64,000 nucleotides of DNA from Diphasiastrum complanatum. Lineage: Eukaryota; Streptophyta; Lycopodiopsida; Lycopodiales; Lycopodiaceae. The stretch spans positions 21,351,995 to 21,415,994 of the forward strand of contig CM055095.1 in NCBI GenBank assembly GCA_029204225.1. Reading direction: 5' to 3'. The notes below the pieces were generated by a model, which ran no database searches, was not told the DNA's origin, and saw nothing but the letters and a program-made list of their open reading frames with translations. Below, one piece after another: positions 22,601 to 34,600 of the stretch. Position 1 is the stretch's first letter. Each line of letters begins with the position of its first letter. Both the position numbers and the translations under genes were made by a program.

Positions 22601-25600
22601 TGACTCGCCTAGTGCAGACATTCCGATTTCTTCGCTTTGAGTTGGCACAAGATGGTCTCTCACAGGACACCCAGGACATACCATCCACTTTCCCCACACA
22701 TCAGGATGATTTGGACTCTGATGATGAGGATGGTGATGACAAACATCATGATGAGGCTGGTTCTTCTAGAGCTTCTTCGCCACCATCTCAGCATCCCCCG
22801 CAGCCGCAGCATCCCCCTCAACCACCTCAGGCCCAGTTTCCCCCCCAGCCTCGGCAACCCCCTACCGCTAACATACCTCTTCCTCCTCCTCGTAGGGGTG
22901 CTTACCGCACTAGGGCATCCTCCAGTAGATCGTCTCGCAACTCCCAATATAGACAGCAGTCCATGAGGGAGTCTTCAAGGCCCCATCTCGAGGCAGAGCC
23001 CGGCAGGCTTTGGCAAACATGATCTATGAGCTGAACCTGCCATTTGGCATTGCTGACACAGAGCCCTTCAAGAGGGCTATAGCTGCAGTTGCTGCTGCAG
23101 GTCCACGCTTCAGGCCACCCGTGGCTGAGGCTGTCCATACCACCTACCTTACGTCCGGGGTGGAGGAGCTCACCACCCAGATGATGCCTCTTAGGAAGGC
23201 CTGGGAGAGTTATGGGTGCTCGATCATGTCTGATGGCTGGAGTGACACCCGTCGTCGGCCAGTGATCGACATACTGGTGTCTTGCTGCATGGGCACTATG
23301 TTTTATCGGGCCATTGATGCTAGTAGAGGTGGTGGGGTCATTGACGGACAGTTTATGTTTGATATCAGCAGTGAGGTTATAGAGGAGGTTGGCCCTGCCA
23401 ACGTAGTGCAGGTTGTCACCGACAACGCAAGTAATTGCGTGAACATGTCTCACTTGTTAGAGCAGCAGTACCCTGCTATTGTATGGACCCCCTGTGCTTG
23501 CACATAGCATTGATCTTATACTAGGGGATATTGGCCGCTTGCCCTGGGTCCACACGATAGCTGATATGGCCCTTGCCGTGGTGACATTTATCACCCGGAA
23601 GAGGCGTGCCCTCGCCCTATTCTGCACCTTCAGTTCACTTGATCTGAAGAAACCAGCTCCCACACGTTTTGCATTCGACCTGATTGTCATGCATAGGCTT
23701 ATTAGAGTCAGACATCAGCTCACACACATGGCCACTAGTAGTGCTGCATTTAGGGAGCTGCCTTTATCTAGTAGGCCTGATGGTTTGAGACTTTTGAGGA
23801 TTGTATTTGACGATGATTTTTGGCGTCAGGCTGAGAGCATTACACCTGTGATGAGTCCATTCTACCATGTTCTGCGGTTAGTTGATAGTGAGGTGTAATA
23901 GATCCTAACACCACAGTAGGGCAAACACTAACTGATCCACCCAACCTTGCCTACTCCCTGATATAGAGTAAACCCCTCCTAGCCCAGTGTGAGGACTGGT
24001 AGCATGCAACTGCCAAGTGTCGGCCACGTGGCACTGACGTGGCCAACTGCACGTCGGGACCCAACTGGAGGCCCTATCCTACTGACAGGGTCCCTAGGCT
24101 GTGTTAGGCCCGCCATGGCTATGGACCGTGCTGGGGCACACTACTCACACTGTCTTGCCCTGTTGGTCATGTACGCTGGACATGACCCTAACTGTGGTAT
24201 CCGACCTATCTGTGTTCCCTAGGGTTCGGCACTGGTTACGAGTTCTTAACACTCCCTCCCCCTTAAGAACCGTCTTGGTCCTCTAAGACAAAGTCTGGAA
24301 AAATCTTGCGAAGGACGCTGCCTCTTTCCCAAGTGACATTCTCAACAGGCTGATCATTCCACTTAACCAGATATTCTCGGTATAGAGTATGACGAGTCTG
24401 CGTCTCTCTACTATCAAGAATCTCCTCTGGTTCATGTGGAGGTTGCTGAGGATCCAATGGGAGAACTAGAACACTGTCCCCTACCAGATTGTCTGATTTG
24501 GTTAAGGCTTTTCGTAACTGACTTACATTAAAGACTGGAAAAACCTTACTGCTGTGTGGGAGTTCTAGTTCATAGGTGACCTCGCCTAGTCTCCTATTGA
24601 TGGTAAAGGGACCACAATACCTTGGAGACAACTTAGCACACACTCCTGATTGAGGGTTTTAGAGTCGACTGGGACTCTCAAGTAGACTTTCTCACCAGTG
24701 AAGAACTGCACATCCCGTCTGTGTGGATCTGCATAATGCCTGGCTCGATCTTGGGACTACCTGATGCTACGCTTAGCATGTTCTATCATCTGGTTTAGGT
24801 CCTCTAAAAAGTTTCTAGCTGCTTCAACTTTTTCTTGTTTAAACCCTACAGCTGTGGGTGAGCGTGGCTGAAAACCGTACATCAGCATAAATGGGCTGTA
24901 TCCCGTAGCTGAATGTTTGGTACTGTTGTAAGCAAACTCTAATATCGAGAGATACTCCTCCCAATTAGTCTGCCTCTTGCTGACGTATGCACGAAGCATA
25001 TCCTCCAGCACTTGATTTACCCTTTCTGTTTGACCGTCCGTCTGTGGATGGTCGGTGGTACTCATATTAAGTTTAGTACGGAGATGATGGAATACTGCCC
25101 TCCAAAAATTTCTAGTAAACTTACTGTCCCGGTCGCTGACTATGCCGGAAGGTAGACCGTACAATTTAAATAGCCCGTCTACAAACAACCTCGCTAACTC
25201 TGGAGCTCTAACGGTTGTTTTGGTCGAAATGAAATGAGCCATTTTGGTCAGACGGTCAACTATGACCCATATAGCGTCATTACCCTTTTGGGTTTTAGGC
25301 AGGCCTACTATAAAATCCATGGAGATACTCTCCCATTTACCAGCTGGTATTTCTAAGGGATGCAACAACCCTCTGCCTTTAAACGCTCTGCTTTGTTTAC
25401 TTGACATTTCTGGCAACTAGTTACATATTGGTGGACGTCCTTTTTCATACTGGGCTAGAAAAATTGCCTACGAAGAAGTTCATAGGTCTTTCGTGTCCCG
25501 CACTAGGATTGTCATGACATTCATATAGGACCTGCTGCCTATAATCCTCTGAATTGGGGACACATACTCTATCTCTATAGAGCAAGTACTCATCCTGAAT

Positions 25601-28600
25601 GGAATACTGTTTCCATTTGAATCCTTGAGTCAACTGACCCTCAACCACTGGGGTTTGCTTGGGTAATACAGGCTCGAAATCCTCAACATCATCTGATGAC
25701 GTATACTCGGACTCATCATCATCCTCAACGGAAGCTGCCGTATTCTTGGATGAACTGGCACCAGCCCCAGGAACTGGTTCTGGAGTCTGTAACTGTCTGC
25801 TTTGGACTGAGTTCCAGATACCCTGAGTTAGCACAGCACCAACTGCAAAGTCGCTAGCATCTGTTTCGACCACAAATGGCTGTGGGGTCGACGACCTTTA
25901 GAACTGGTGCTGTAGCTAAGGCTGTTTTGAGAGCATCAAAGCTCTCCTGCTGTGCGGACTCCCAAATGAACTCCTTTCCCTTCCCCTTAAGAAGATTTGT
26001 CATGGAAATAGCTATCTGAGCATACTCAGCCAACTGAGTATGGCTTTAACCTTATTTGGGTCCATCTTAATCCCATCTAAAGAGATAATGTGACCCAAAT
26101 ATGCTACTACTTCAACGAAGAATTCACACTTGGATTGTTTAGCATAAAGCTTATGCTTTCTGAGCAGTCGAAACACCTTTCTGAGGTATTTTAGATGCTC
26201 CTTTCTCGTTTTGTTGTAGACGAGGATGTCATCTAAAAATACGACTACAAACTTACCCAAGTATGGTCTGAGGACACTGTTCATCAAGGTCATAAAGGTA
26301 GCTGGAGCATTTGTGAGCCCAAATGTCATCACCTTAAACTCATAATGACCGTGACGAGTCCTAAAAGCTGTTTTCGAGACATTCCGATTTTATACGGACT
26401 TGATGATATCCCGATCTGAGGTCTATTTTGCTGAAAAACTTAGCCCCGTCGAGTTGGTCAAACAACTCGTCTGCCTCAGGCATAGGGTATTTATTCTTAA
26501 TTGTGACTTTATTGAGGGCTCTGTAATCTACGCAAAGACGCATAGACCCCTCTTTCTTTTTCACCAATAGGACTGGTGAGGCCCATGGTGAACTACTGGT
26601 CTGAATTTGGCCTTTCCCAAGATAATCTGTTAACTGCCTAGTTATTTCTTCATCCTCTGTTCGGCTGACCCGATACAAAGGTTTAGAAACAGGTGCTGTA
26701 CCTGGTACTAGGTTTATTACATGATCTACCTCTTTGCTAGGTGGTAAACCATGTGGCAAATCTTCAGGAAAAACATCTTTAAATTTAGACAATAAAGTTT
26801 CTAATTTACTGATTTTTTGCTGAATAGAACTGGAAATAGAAACTTCAAGAATAAATTGATGTCACATAAGAATACCTGATGGTCATCGTCTCCGATTAGC
26901 TGACAGAGCTCTGAACTGCAGACCATAGGACTGTTGGGAACATCATGCTCCCCATGCAACTGGATCTCTCGGCCTTTATGCTGAAAGCTGAGGGTGTTCT
27001 CCTAATCATTTCTGTGAAGGATAAGCAATAAATTGTCAACTATTTTGCATATAGATTCTTGTTGATTTAATTGGATTGAATGCAATAAGCAAAGGTCCTA
27101 AACTGTAGAGCCAATCTCTCCCGAGAACAATGTCTGTACGATCCAGGTGCATTATGTGAAAGTTTATTTCATCTTGGTACCCCTGAATACCAAGATTCAA
27201 ATTACTTACCATAGTTTCCCATATTTTTTATCTTCACCCTTAGCTAATGAAACTATGTACCTATGCTGACTAGGTACTTCTGGTAGTTTAAGTTTTTTAA
27301 CCAGGGTGTAGTTGATGAAATTATGGGTTGCCCCATCATCAACCATAACTCTTACTGACTGGTTACCAACTTTCCCATGCATACGTACTAGGTCATGCGG
27401 CCCAAAGCTGAAGGGTCTCGCTAACATTGCAGAGGTCATGGCAACAGTGTTCATGATCTTCATGATACACTTTGATCTCGGAAGCTGCCGAGTCACTGGG
27501 GAAACATACAGTCTGAACAAGATGAACTTGTTTCTTATCTTTCTTATCTTTTTTAGTGAAAGGCCCCTTGGGACATTGTCTGACTATGTGTCCCTTGCCC
27601 ATACACACAAAGCACAAACGTTCTTGTTTGGCTTTCTCAAAATCATCTAGTTTTAAGGGCTGTATGAGTGAAGGGCGTTTCTGAGGAGCTTCACTTTTAA
27701 ATTTATCTTGATTCTTTCTTTTTAAAAATTTCTTTTTAAATTGAAAGTCTTTCTGAGGAGGAGGCTGCTCAGAAAGTGGTTGTTGTCTCGCCCTCTTCCT
27801 ACCCACTGAATCATCATAGATTTGAGCATATCTGAGAGCTTGCTCAAGGGTAGTAGGCGAGTTTCTCTGGACCTCTACTTTATATTCATCTTTGAGGCCA
27901 CGGACAAATCCCCTGATTTTCTGATAATCATCCATATTTTTAATCTTTAAAATTGCTTCTCGATACTGCGAGATATATTGGATGAGGGATTTATCCATTA
28001 CTGTTCTTTCCCAGGCTTCCCAGGCCCTATCAAGTTCATTTTCTGGTAGGAATTCTCTTAGGAAAGCTTCTTCAAAAGCTTTCCATGACCGGGGAGTCTG
28101 CCCAGTCTCCTGGAGATTTAACCACCACTTATAGGCCATGGGCCCTAAGGAAAGACTGGCCTCAATAGCTTGCAAATGGTCAGGGGTCTGTTTAAGAGCA
28201 TGAATGTTCTTCCATTTGCTGAGGAAGGTTTGTAGAATATTTGCATTTCTATCCTTCTCTTCCCCATTAAAAGTAGGAGGCTTTAAATCTTTAAAAACAC
28301 TGGGGTGAGACCGTAAAGTCTCACCCGAAACTGATGGAAGTGGAGAAGGGGATAACTGAGAAGTGGAGGGAAGGCTTCATTTCGCGGAACTCAAAATTAA
28401 GCTTTTGAGTTTAGCGAACGAGTCGTCCACATTGGACTTGAAATTGGCTAATGCCAACTTCAGTTCATCCACTTCTGTTACCAACTGGAGAAACTGCTCC
28501 TTGGTAACCAGTTCGTCGAGTTCTTCGGCGAACTGTTCCTGTTCTTCCAATTCCATGGGTTCCTTCCCTTTACTGTAAGCCAAGGCTTCTGTTTCAAGTT

Positions 28601-31600
28601 CGTCGAAGCCTCTCTCCGGGGGTTGATCAGGTCCCTGAGGAGTGGTCATCTTCGGAACTGAAAGAGAGCTACCTTGACTTCTGAAGGAAAAAAAGTCTAA
28701 AAGACTAATTTACAACTATACAAGGGAAAGGAAAGATGACTCAGCTGTTTCTGAGGACTGTACTTCCAAAGAAAAGATGAAGAGGAACCCTCTCAGCTCT
28801 TTTACCCAAGATTTCAGACTTGCTGTCCCGGAAAATCCCAGTTTGAAGCTTCAAAACGTTGACAAATTTCCCGGCTCTTGAGTTGAGTAGCTGACTGATC
28901 TGATTTCAGGTGTGGGGCTCCAACAAACCGAGTGAAAACCGGAATTTTACATCAAGAAATCCGGAATTTTTTGTATTCCTGCCCTCGCTGGCTGGACAGC
29001 AACCTATCTAGCCCAATTATCTTAAATTTAAGGCCCAAAACTCGTTTGAATTTCTGATCTGACTTCAGGTAGTAGGTCGCTTGTCTGTGGCAATCTAGTT
29101 TGAAGTTCAAACTACTGAAAAATCCTCAAAAACAGTGATGAAAAAAACCAAATTTTCACCTCCCTGTCCAGCGCTGGCCCTGTTGGGAATTTTCAGACTA
29201 AACTCCACTCAAATTTACTGAAATCCCTTTTTGAAATCAGAGATAGATCCCTGTATGTACAGCGATGGATCTACTGACTAAATCCTACTCTATTTCCGCT
29301 GGGAAATCTGTAGAGAACCCTCTGAAATCTGTAAAAAACAGTTGTCTATCCAACGAGTTACCTCTACAAAGAATCTGACTCCTTACTATTGTGATTTCTC
29401 AATGAAAATCAGAAGTTTGAAGGCTGCTCCTACAGCGATTCTCCTCCTCTAATCTTTTCTAAGAAACTCAGAGATCTTTCCTATCTTCTGATAGCTTTCT
29501 CTACTGCTGCTCCTGAACTCCCTAGGATGGAGATGGCTCTGATACCAGTGTAATAGATCCTAACACCACAGTAGGGCAAACACTAACTGATCCACCCAAC
29601 CTTGCCTACTCCCTGATATAGAGTAAGCCCCTCCTAGCCCAGTGTGAGGACTGGTAGCATGCAACTGCCAAGTGTCGGCCACGCGGCACTGACATGGCCG
29701 ACTGCACGTCGGGACCCAACTGGGGGCCCTATCCTGCTGACAGGGTCCCTAGGCTGTGTTAGGCCCGCCATGGCTATGGACCGTGTTGGGGCACACTACT
29801 CACACTGTCTTGCCCTGTTGGTCATGTACGCTGGACACGACCCTGACTGTGGTATCTGACCTATTTGTGTTCCCTAGGGTTCGGCACTGGTTATGAGCTC
29901 GTAACATGGGGGCAGCACTATGGGCCTTATCTACGAGTTCATGGACATGATTGGACAGCTGCTAAAGCAACATTTTTTCTCCGAGGACAGGTATGGTACT
30001 TGATGGTCATTTCAGTCATTTGTTGTTTTGGAATCTATCTATTGTAATTGAAATAAGTTTGCTCTCATCTTCGCATCTTCGGATTTATTCGTTGACATGT
30101 CATTAACTATGTGAAACAGATGGTGGTGTTGCGGGACATCTGGGAGCGCAGGTGGAATTGGTTCCATAGGCCGATTCACTCTGTTGCCCACCTGTTGCAC
30201 CCCATGTGGCTACCTGAGCGGCAGGCATCAGACATGGAACTAGGTTTGGATTGGTTGAGATATTTGGATGGAGCCGTCAAACACTTCACTGACATAGATG
30301 TTGTTGAGACACAGTACATTGCCTTCAAGAGGCAGGTTGGTGTGTTTGGCCATCACGCGGCGCTGAATCCTAGCAGACGGGAGAGAGTGGTGACTTGGTG
30401 GAACCTCTATGGTTCTGCATGCCCAGCTCTACAAAAACTGGCCTTGCGAGTGCTATCACAGGTATTTCTTTACCCACCAAATTCTATGAGATTAAAGATG
30501 GGTGTTAAATGGACTCTGTTGCCCACCTGTTGCACCCCATGTGGCTATCTGAGCGGCAGGCATCACACATGGAACTAGGTTTGGATTGGTTGAGATATTT
30601 GGATGGAGCCGCCAAACACTTCACTGACATAGATGCTGTTGAGACACAGTACATTGCCTTCAAGAGGCAGGTTGGCGTGTTTGCCCATCACGCGGCACTG
30701 AATCCCAGCAGACGGGAGAGAGCGGTGACTTGGTGGAACATCTATGGTTCTGCATGCCCAACTCTACAAAAGCTGGCCTTGCGAGTGCTATCACAGGTAT
30801 TTCTTTACCCACCAAATTCTATGAGATTAAAGATGGGTGTTAAATGGATGGAATTAACCAATGCGCTTATTTGAATTTTATGATTGTCAATAGGATTGTT
30901 TTTCCAATGTATGCGAGCGCAACTGGAGCACATTTTCTTTGATCCACATGAAAAGGCGTAATCGCCTTTCTATTGCACAGATGACACGGCTGGTTTTTTG
31001 CAACACCAATGCAAGGTTGAGTGCAGACTTGCATCTATTGTGGACCCTCTAGAGGTGTTGCCCTCACATTGTTTACTAGGCGTTGATGATCCCACTGATT
31101 CCACCACACCCATGCCGAGGGCTGGTGTTGCGGCTGACATTGCAGCAGAGACAGAGAGAGATGTTGTGGGCTAGACGGTTATTGATGGACAAAGTGGGTC
31201 ATGATCAGGATACAAGTGCTGGCCAGGGGACAGGTATGGGCATGGATGCTGATGATGAGGATGAGGATGATGATGATGATGATGATGATTTAAGTATTCC
31301 TGCTCCATGATTGGAGACCATGGTTGAGGCAGAGCTTGAGGCAGAGTTTGAGGCAGACCTAGGCTATGGCCTGGAGGATGATCGATTACAGAGGATGATG
31401 GTAGGGATGTATGAGCCACCTCTACCAGAGCAGGATGTGTATCGACCTGATCCACTACCAGAGGATATACAACATGAGAGAGAGACAGTGGATGCAGCAC
31501 ATGTTGGGGATGCTGACCATATGGCACAGGACGCTTTTGCAAGGGAGACAGTAGAGGGTGGAGATGTTTGTGCCACGGTGGGAGGGATTGATGATGTGCA

Positions 31601-34600
31601 GGATTCACAGGCAGGCCCTCTGCAGATGTTCATGTTGATGATGATGAAGATCGGACCCGCCGTGTTCGCCAGAGGACCATGTCAGACCTCCTTCAGTATG
31701 GACATGGTGAGGATGACATTGATGATATAGGGTGGCTCTCACCACATGCACGTACTCAGCCACATTCAGCACCATCAACTGCTGGTACACATACGACTGC
31801 CACTCGTACGGCTCCTCATGCAGCTCCCAGGCATATAGCGCCGACACGTACGGTACCTCCTGCTTAGCCACCCTGTGGGGTGCGGGGCGACATATTTGAA
31901 CTGTACGGGTTAACCATTGATAAAGAGATGCTGCTCGAATTCGGGTGTAAAGCACGGGTGGTTAGCTACCGGTGCGGGATAGCTGCCGATCGTTTAGCTA
32001 TAAGGGCTATCGACCAAAGTTGGTGGGGCGTGACTGAGGTAATGTGCTGCTTGATGGTGAAAGCACGGATGGTTGGATGGATGTTTCCCCATGGGCTAAT
32101 TATGTGATAGATTTGTGTGGGCGCGGCTAGTCCGGTCTCAAGGGAGGGATCCTCTGTGTTAACTTTGGTTGGTATGTTCTGTAGCGGGCTAACACAGCTC
32201 GAAGCCAGGTTTGAAGAGCTGGAGGTCATTAATTCTATGATTAGGAGCAGAATACTCAATATATTAAGTACCACTATATTAGGAGGTGAGTTTGAGATTT
32301 TGCAGAACGCAATACATGGCGCCTGATATCTTTACAAAAGGATTAAGTCATGAAGCACACAAGAATTTTTGTGCTCAAGGATCCAAATTAAGGGGGGGTG
32401 TTGGATTTCTATTCTCTCCATCCCTTAGTCTCATAGCTAATCTAGATCCATTCATTCACTATATATTACAAAGTGCCTTAATCCTAGTTGTAAAGGGTAC
32501 ATAGCCATGCGTTGAAGTCTACGCAAAGTTCAGCATTCATTTCGCATTTTGCGAAAAACCCAAAATCAAAGCAGGAGTGTTTAAAAGTGTGACTCCAAAG
32601 TTTGTTCACATTTTTCAGAAAATGCGAAAACTGCGAACTGTTGCCTATTGAGCCGAAAAGAGTGTCTCTCTCTGCCTACGCGTAACGACTACGTCCGCCG
32701 CTGAACCAGCCGCCGCGCGACAGTGACAGACAATTGCCCAGATATTCAGAGGCTACTTAGCTTCACATTATTTCACGATTCAATAATCATTGAAACAGCA
32801 TCAATCCGATACATTCAGTATCAGTTCAGAGATCATTATTGAATTATTCGACCTCTCTCTCTGTTACTACATAGTATTATTTCAGAAACGTCTCAACTCT
32901 GACATCATTCATAATTCTATACAGTTTCGGCTAATTGTATTGATTCCAATAATCTAAGTTGCATTGTATCATGTCGAATGCTTCTATTCCGTTACGTTTG
33001 ATTCACAGTATGCAAGATAAGATAATTTGTAGATTGAATTGTTCTTGTGACCCGTACCTTAGTCGATTGTAACGTTCCATTTCTCTGACTTGCTTACGCT
33101 TCCGCAACTTCAAGATCAATTTAATTCGTGCATGTCTACGGAATCGACCGTTTCGATCCCAGCGACTTTGAAGCTAGGATCAATTAAGGCGATCTTTGAT
33201 TTATCAAAAGTGGCTAGAATCCGATAGACGTAGATTCCACCAAGGATCATCGGCCAATCCCAATTTTCCCAACAGGATATCAGAACTAATAATTCCCAAT
33301 AGTTGTGACAATGGTTCATATGGGATTTAAATGATGAACGTATTTTTGAGGTTCCAAATGCAGCTAAATAAGGCCTTAATTGCCAAAACAACTAAAAAAG
33401 CCAACTACTCAACATCCTAACTCTTCCCTATTTTTGATCGAGTCATGACAGCTTGTGATTGAATAGCCACATCAAGTGTTTGATGATGATCCTGCAGCAA
33501 AGGTTGATGATCAATCACATCAATGGGCTTCTCCATTATCGTCTTGTCATTACGTCTAGCTTCCAATGAGCTAAATTTTGAACTTGATGTCGAGGTCAGT
33601 TATGTTGTAGCTGAACTTGAGAATGGTAACTAGCAGCAATGAGAGTACTCTGGAAGTTTAAGCCAATTGGCATAATAGGCCTCATTGGATCCAATAGTGG
33701 CTCTAAATGAATTGATAGAAAAGATATCAAAAGTAACACGACAAGCCATTCTGAACTTTTTTCCTTGACAAGATCCAACAAGAATTGATGCACCTAAACT
33801 GGCCACATTGTACCCGAAACATTCGGCAACCTACATAAATGTACCGCCCCTAATTAATGCTTTAATTTGATAACCGCATTTCAAAAATGCGTATCTAGAC
33901 GCATTTCTAGAAACGCAATGCAACTACGATACATATCATAGTTGCAACAGCAATTCTCGAATCATGATTTAAATCACAATTCGCGAATCGCTCTCAAAAA
34001 AACAGCAATTCGCTGTTTTTTTTTAACCAAGCAATATGGGTATCAGTAGAGAGAGAAAAATTAGAGGATTGCAGATAGACAAGTCTCCAGTAGATTCAGG
34101 TCCACCACAAGCAATTAGGTGAAATCTTGATTAATTGCATAAACCTGAGTGACAAAAATTCCACAAATACTGTTGAACGGACATTTGGCACTGAACCTTA
34201 CTGAAACGCAGTGAAATGCACAATAAACCATGCCAAACCCTATTAAGCCATTCTGAACAACCCTAAACTGCAGACAATGCTACTGAACTGGAGCAGATCC
34301 TATTGAACGACAAAAACCGTACTGAACTGTAAAAAACTCCACTGATATTTCAACAATCTAGTTGGTGTCAACTTCAGAATGACAACTCTGATCGAGATAT
34401 TATCTTTTGGCTGTGCAGTATGTTCTTGATACTTGTCAAACCCAATAGTAAAAAAAGTTTAGGTCCAAAAAAATTTCCAAGCAACAAAAAAGAAAAAAAA
34501 TTGGCAATTTGCTGCAGCAAATCGCGATTTGCTGCAACTATGATATATATAATATATATATATATACACAATACTGCTAAATTTTCTGCTTCTGTTCAGC

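Larger units (their letters stand above)
23894..29906 (-). mobile_element. Chromovirus (Ty3 type) inserted in the hAT gene
   Basis: A complete-looking LTR element of 6,013 bp: 5' LTR 29,549-29,906, initiator-Met primer-binding site, gag, protease, RT, partial RNase H, integrase, chromodomain, polypurine tract and 3' LTR 23,894-24,251. The flanks are TGAGG (23,889-23,893) and TGGGG (29,907-29,911), a 5-bp target duplication with one change. Removing the element and one target copy joins the hAT reading frame without a shift. The coding region carries stops or frameshifts and most of the RNase H domain is gone, so it is inactive. Confidence 0.93.

Noticed and set aside
22298..22947. Minus-strand reading frames opposite the hAT proline-rich region
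   Set aside because: They mirror the proline-rich coding strand and contain no known motif.
24263..28649. Chromovirus as an active, complete element
   Set aside because: RNase H is mostly deleted and the coding region has several stops and frameshifts.
20548..32398. Simple insertion of the hAT element into an intact copia element
   Set aside because: The copia RT centre and most of RNase H are missing between the two flanks, so the two pieces do not join cleanly; a deletion or two separate fragments must be assumed.
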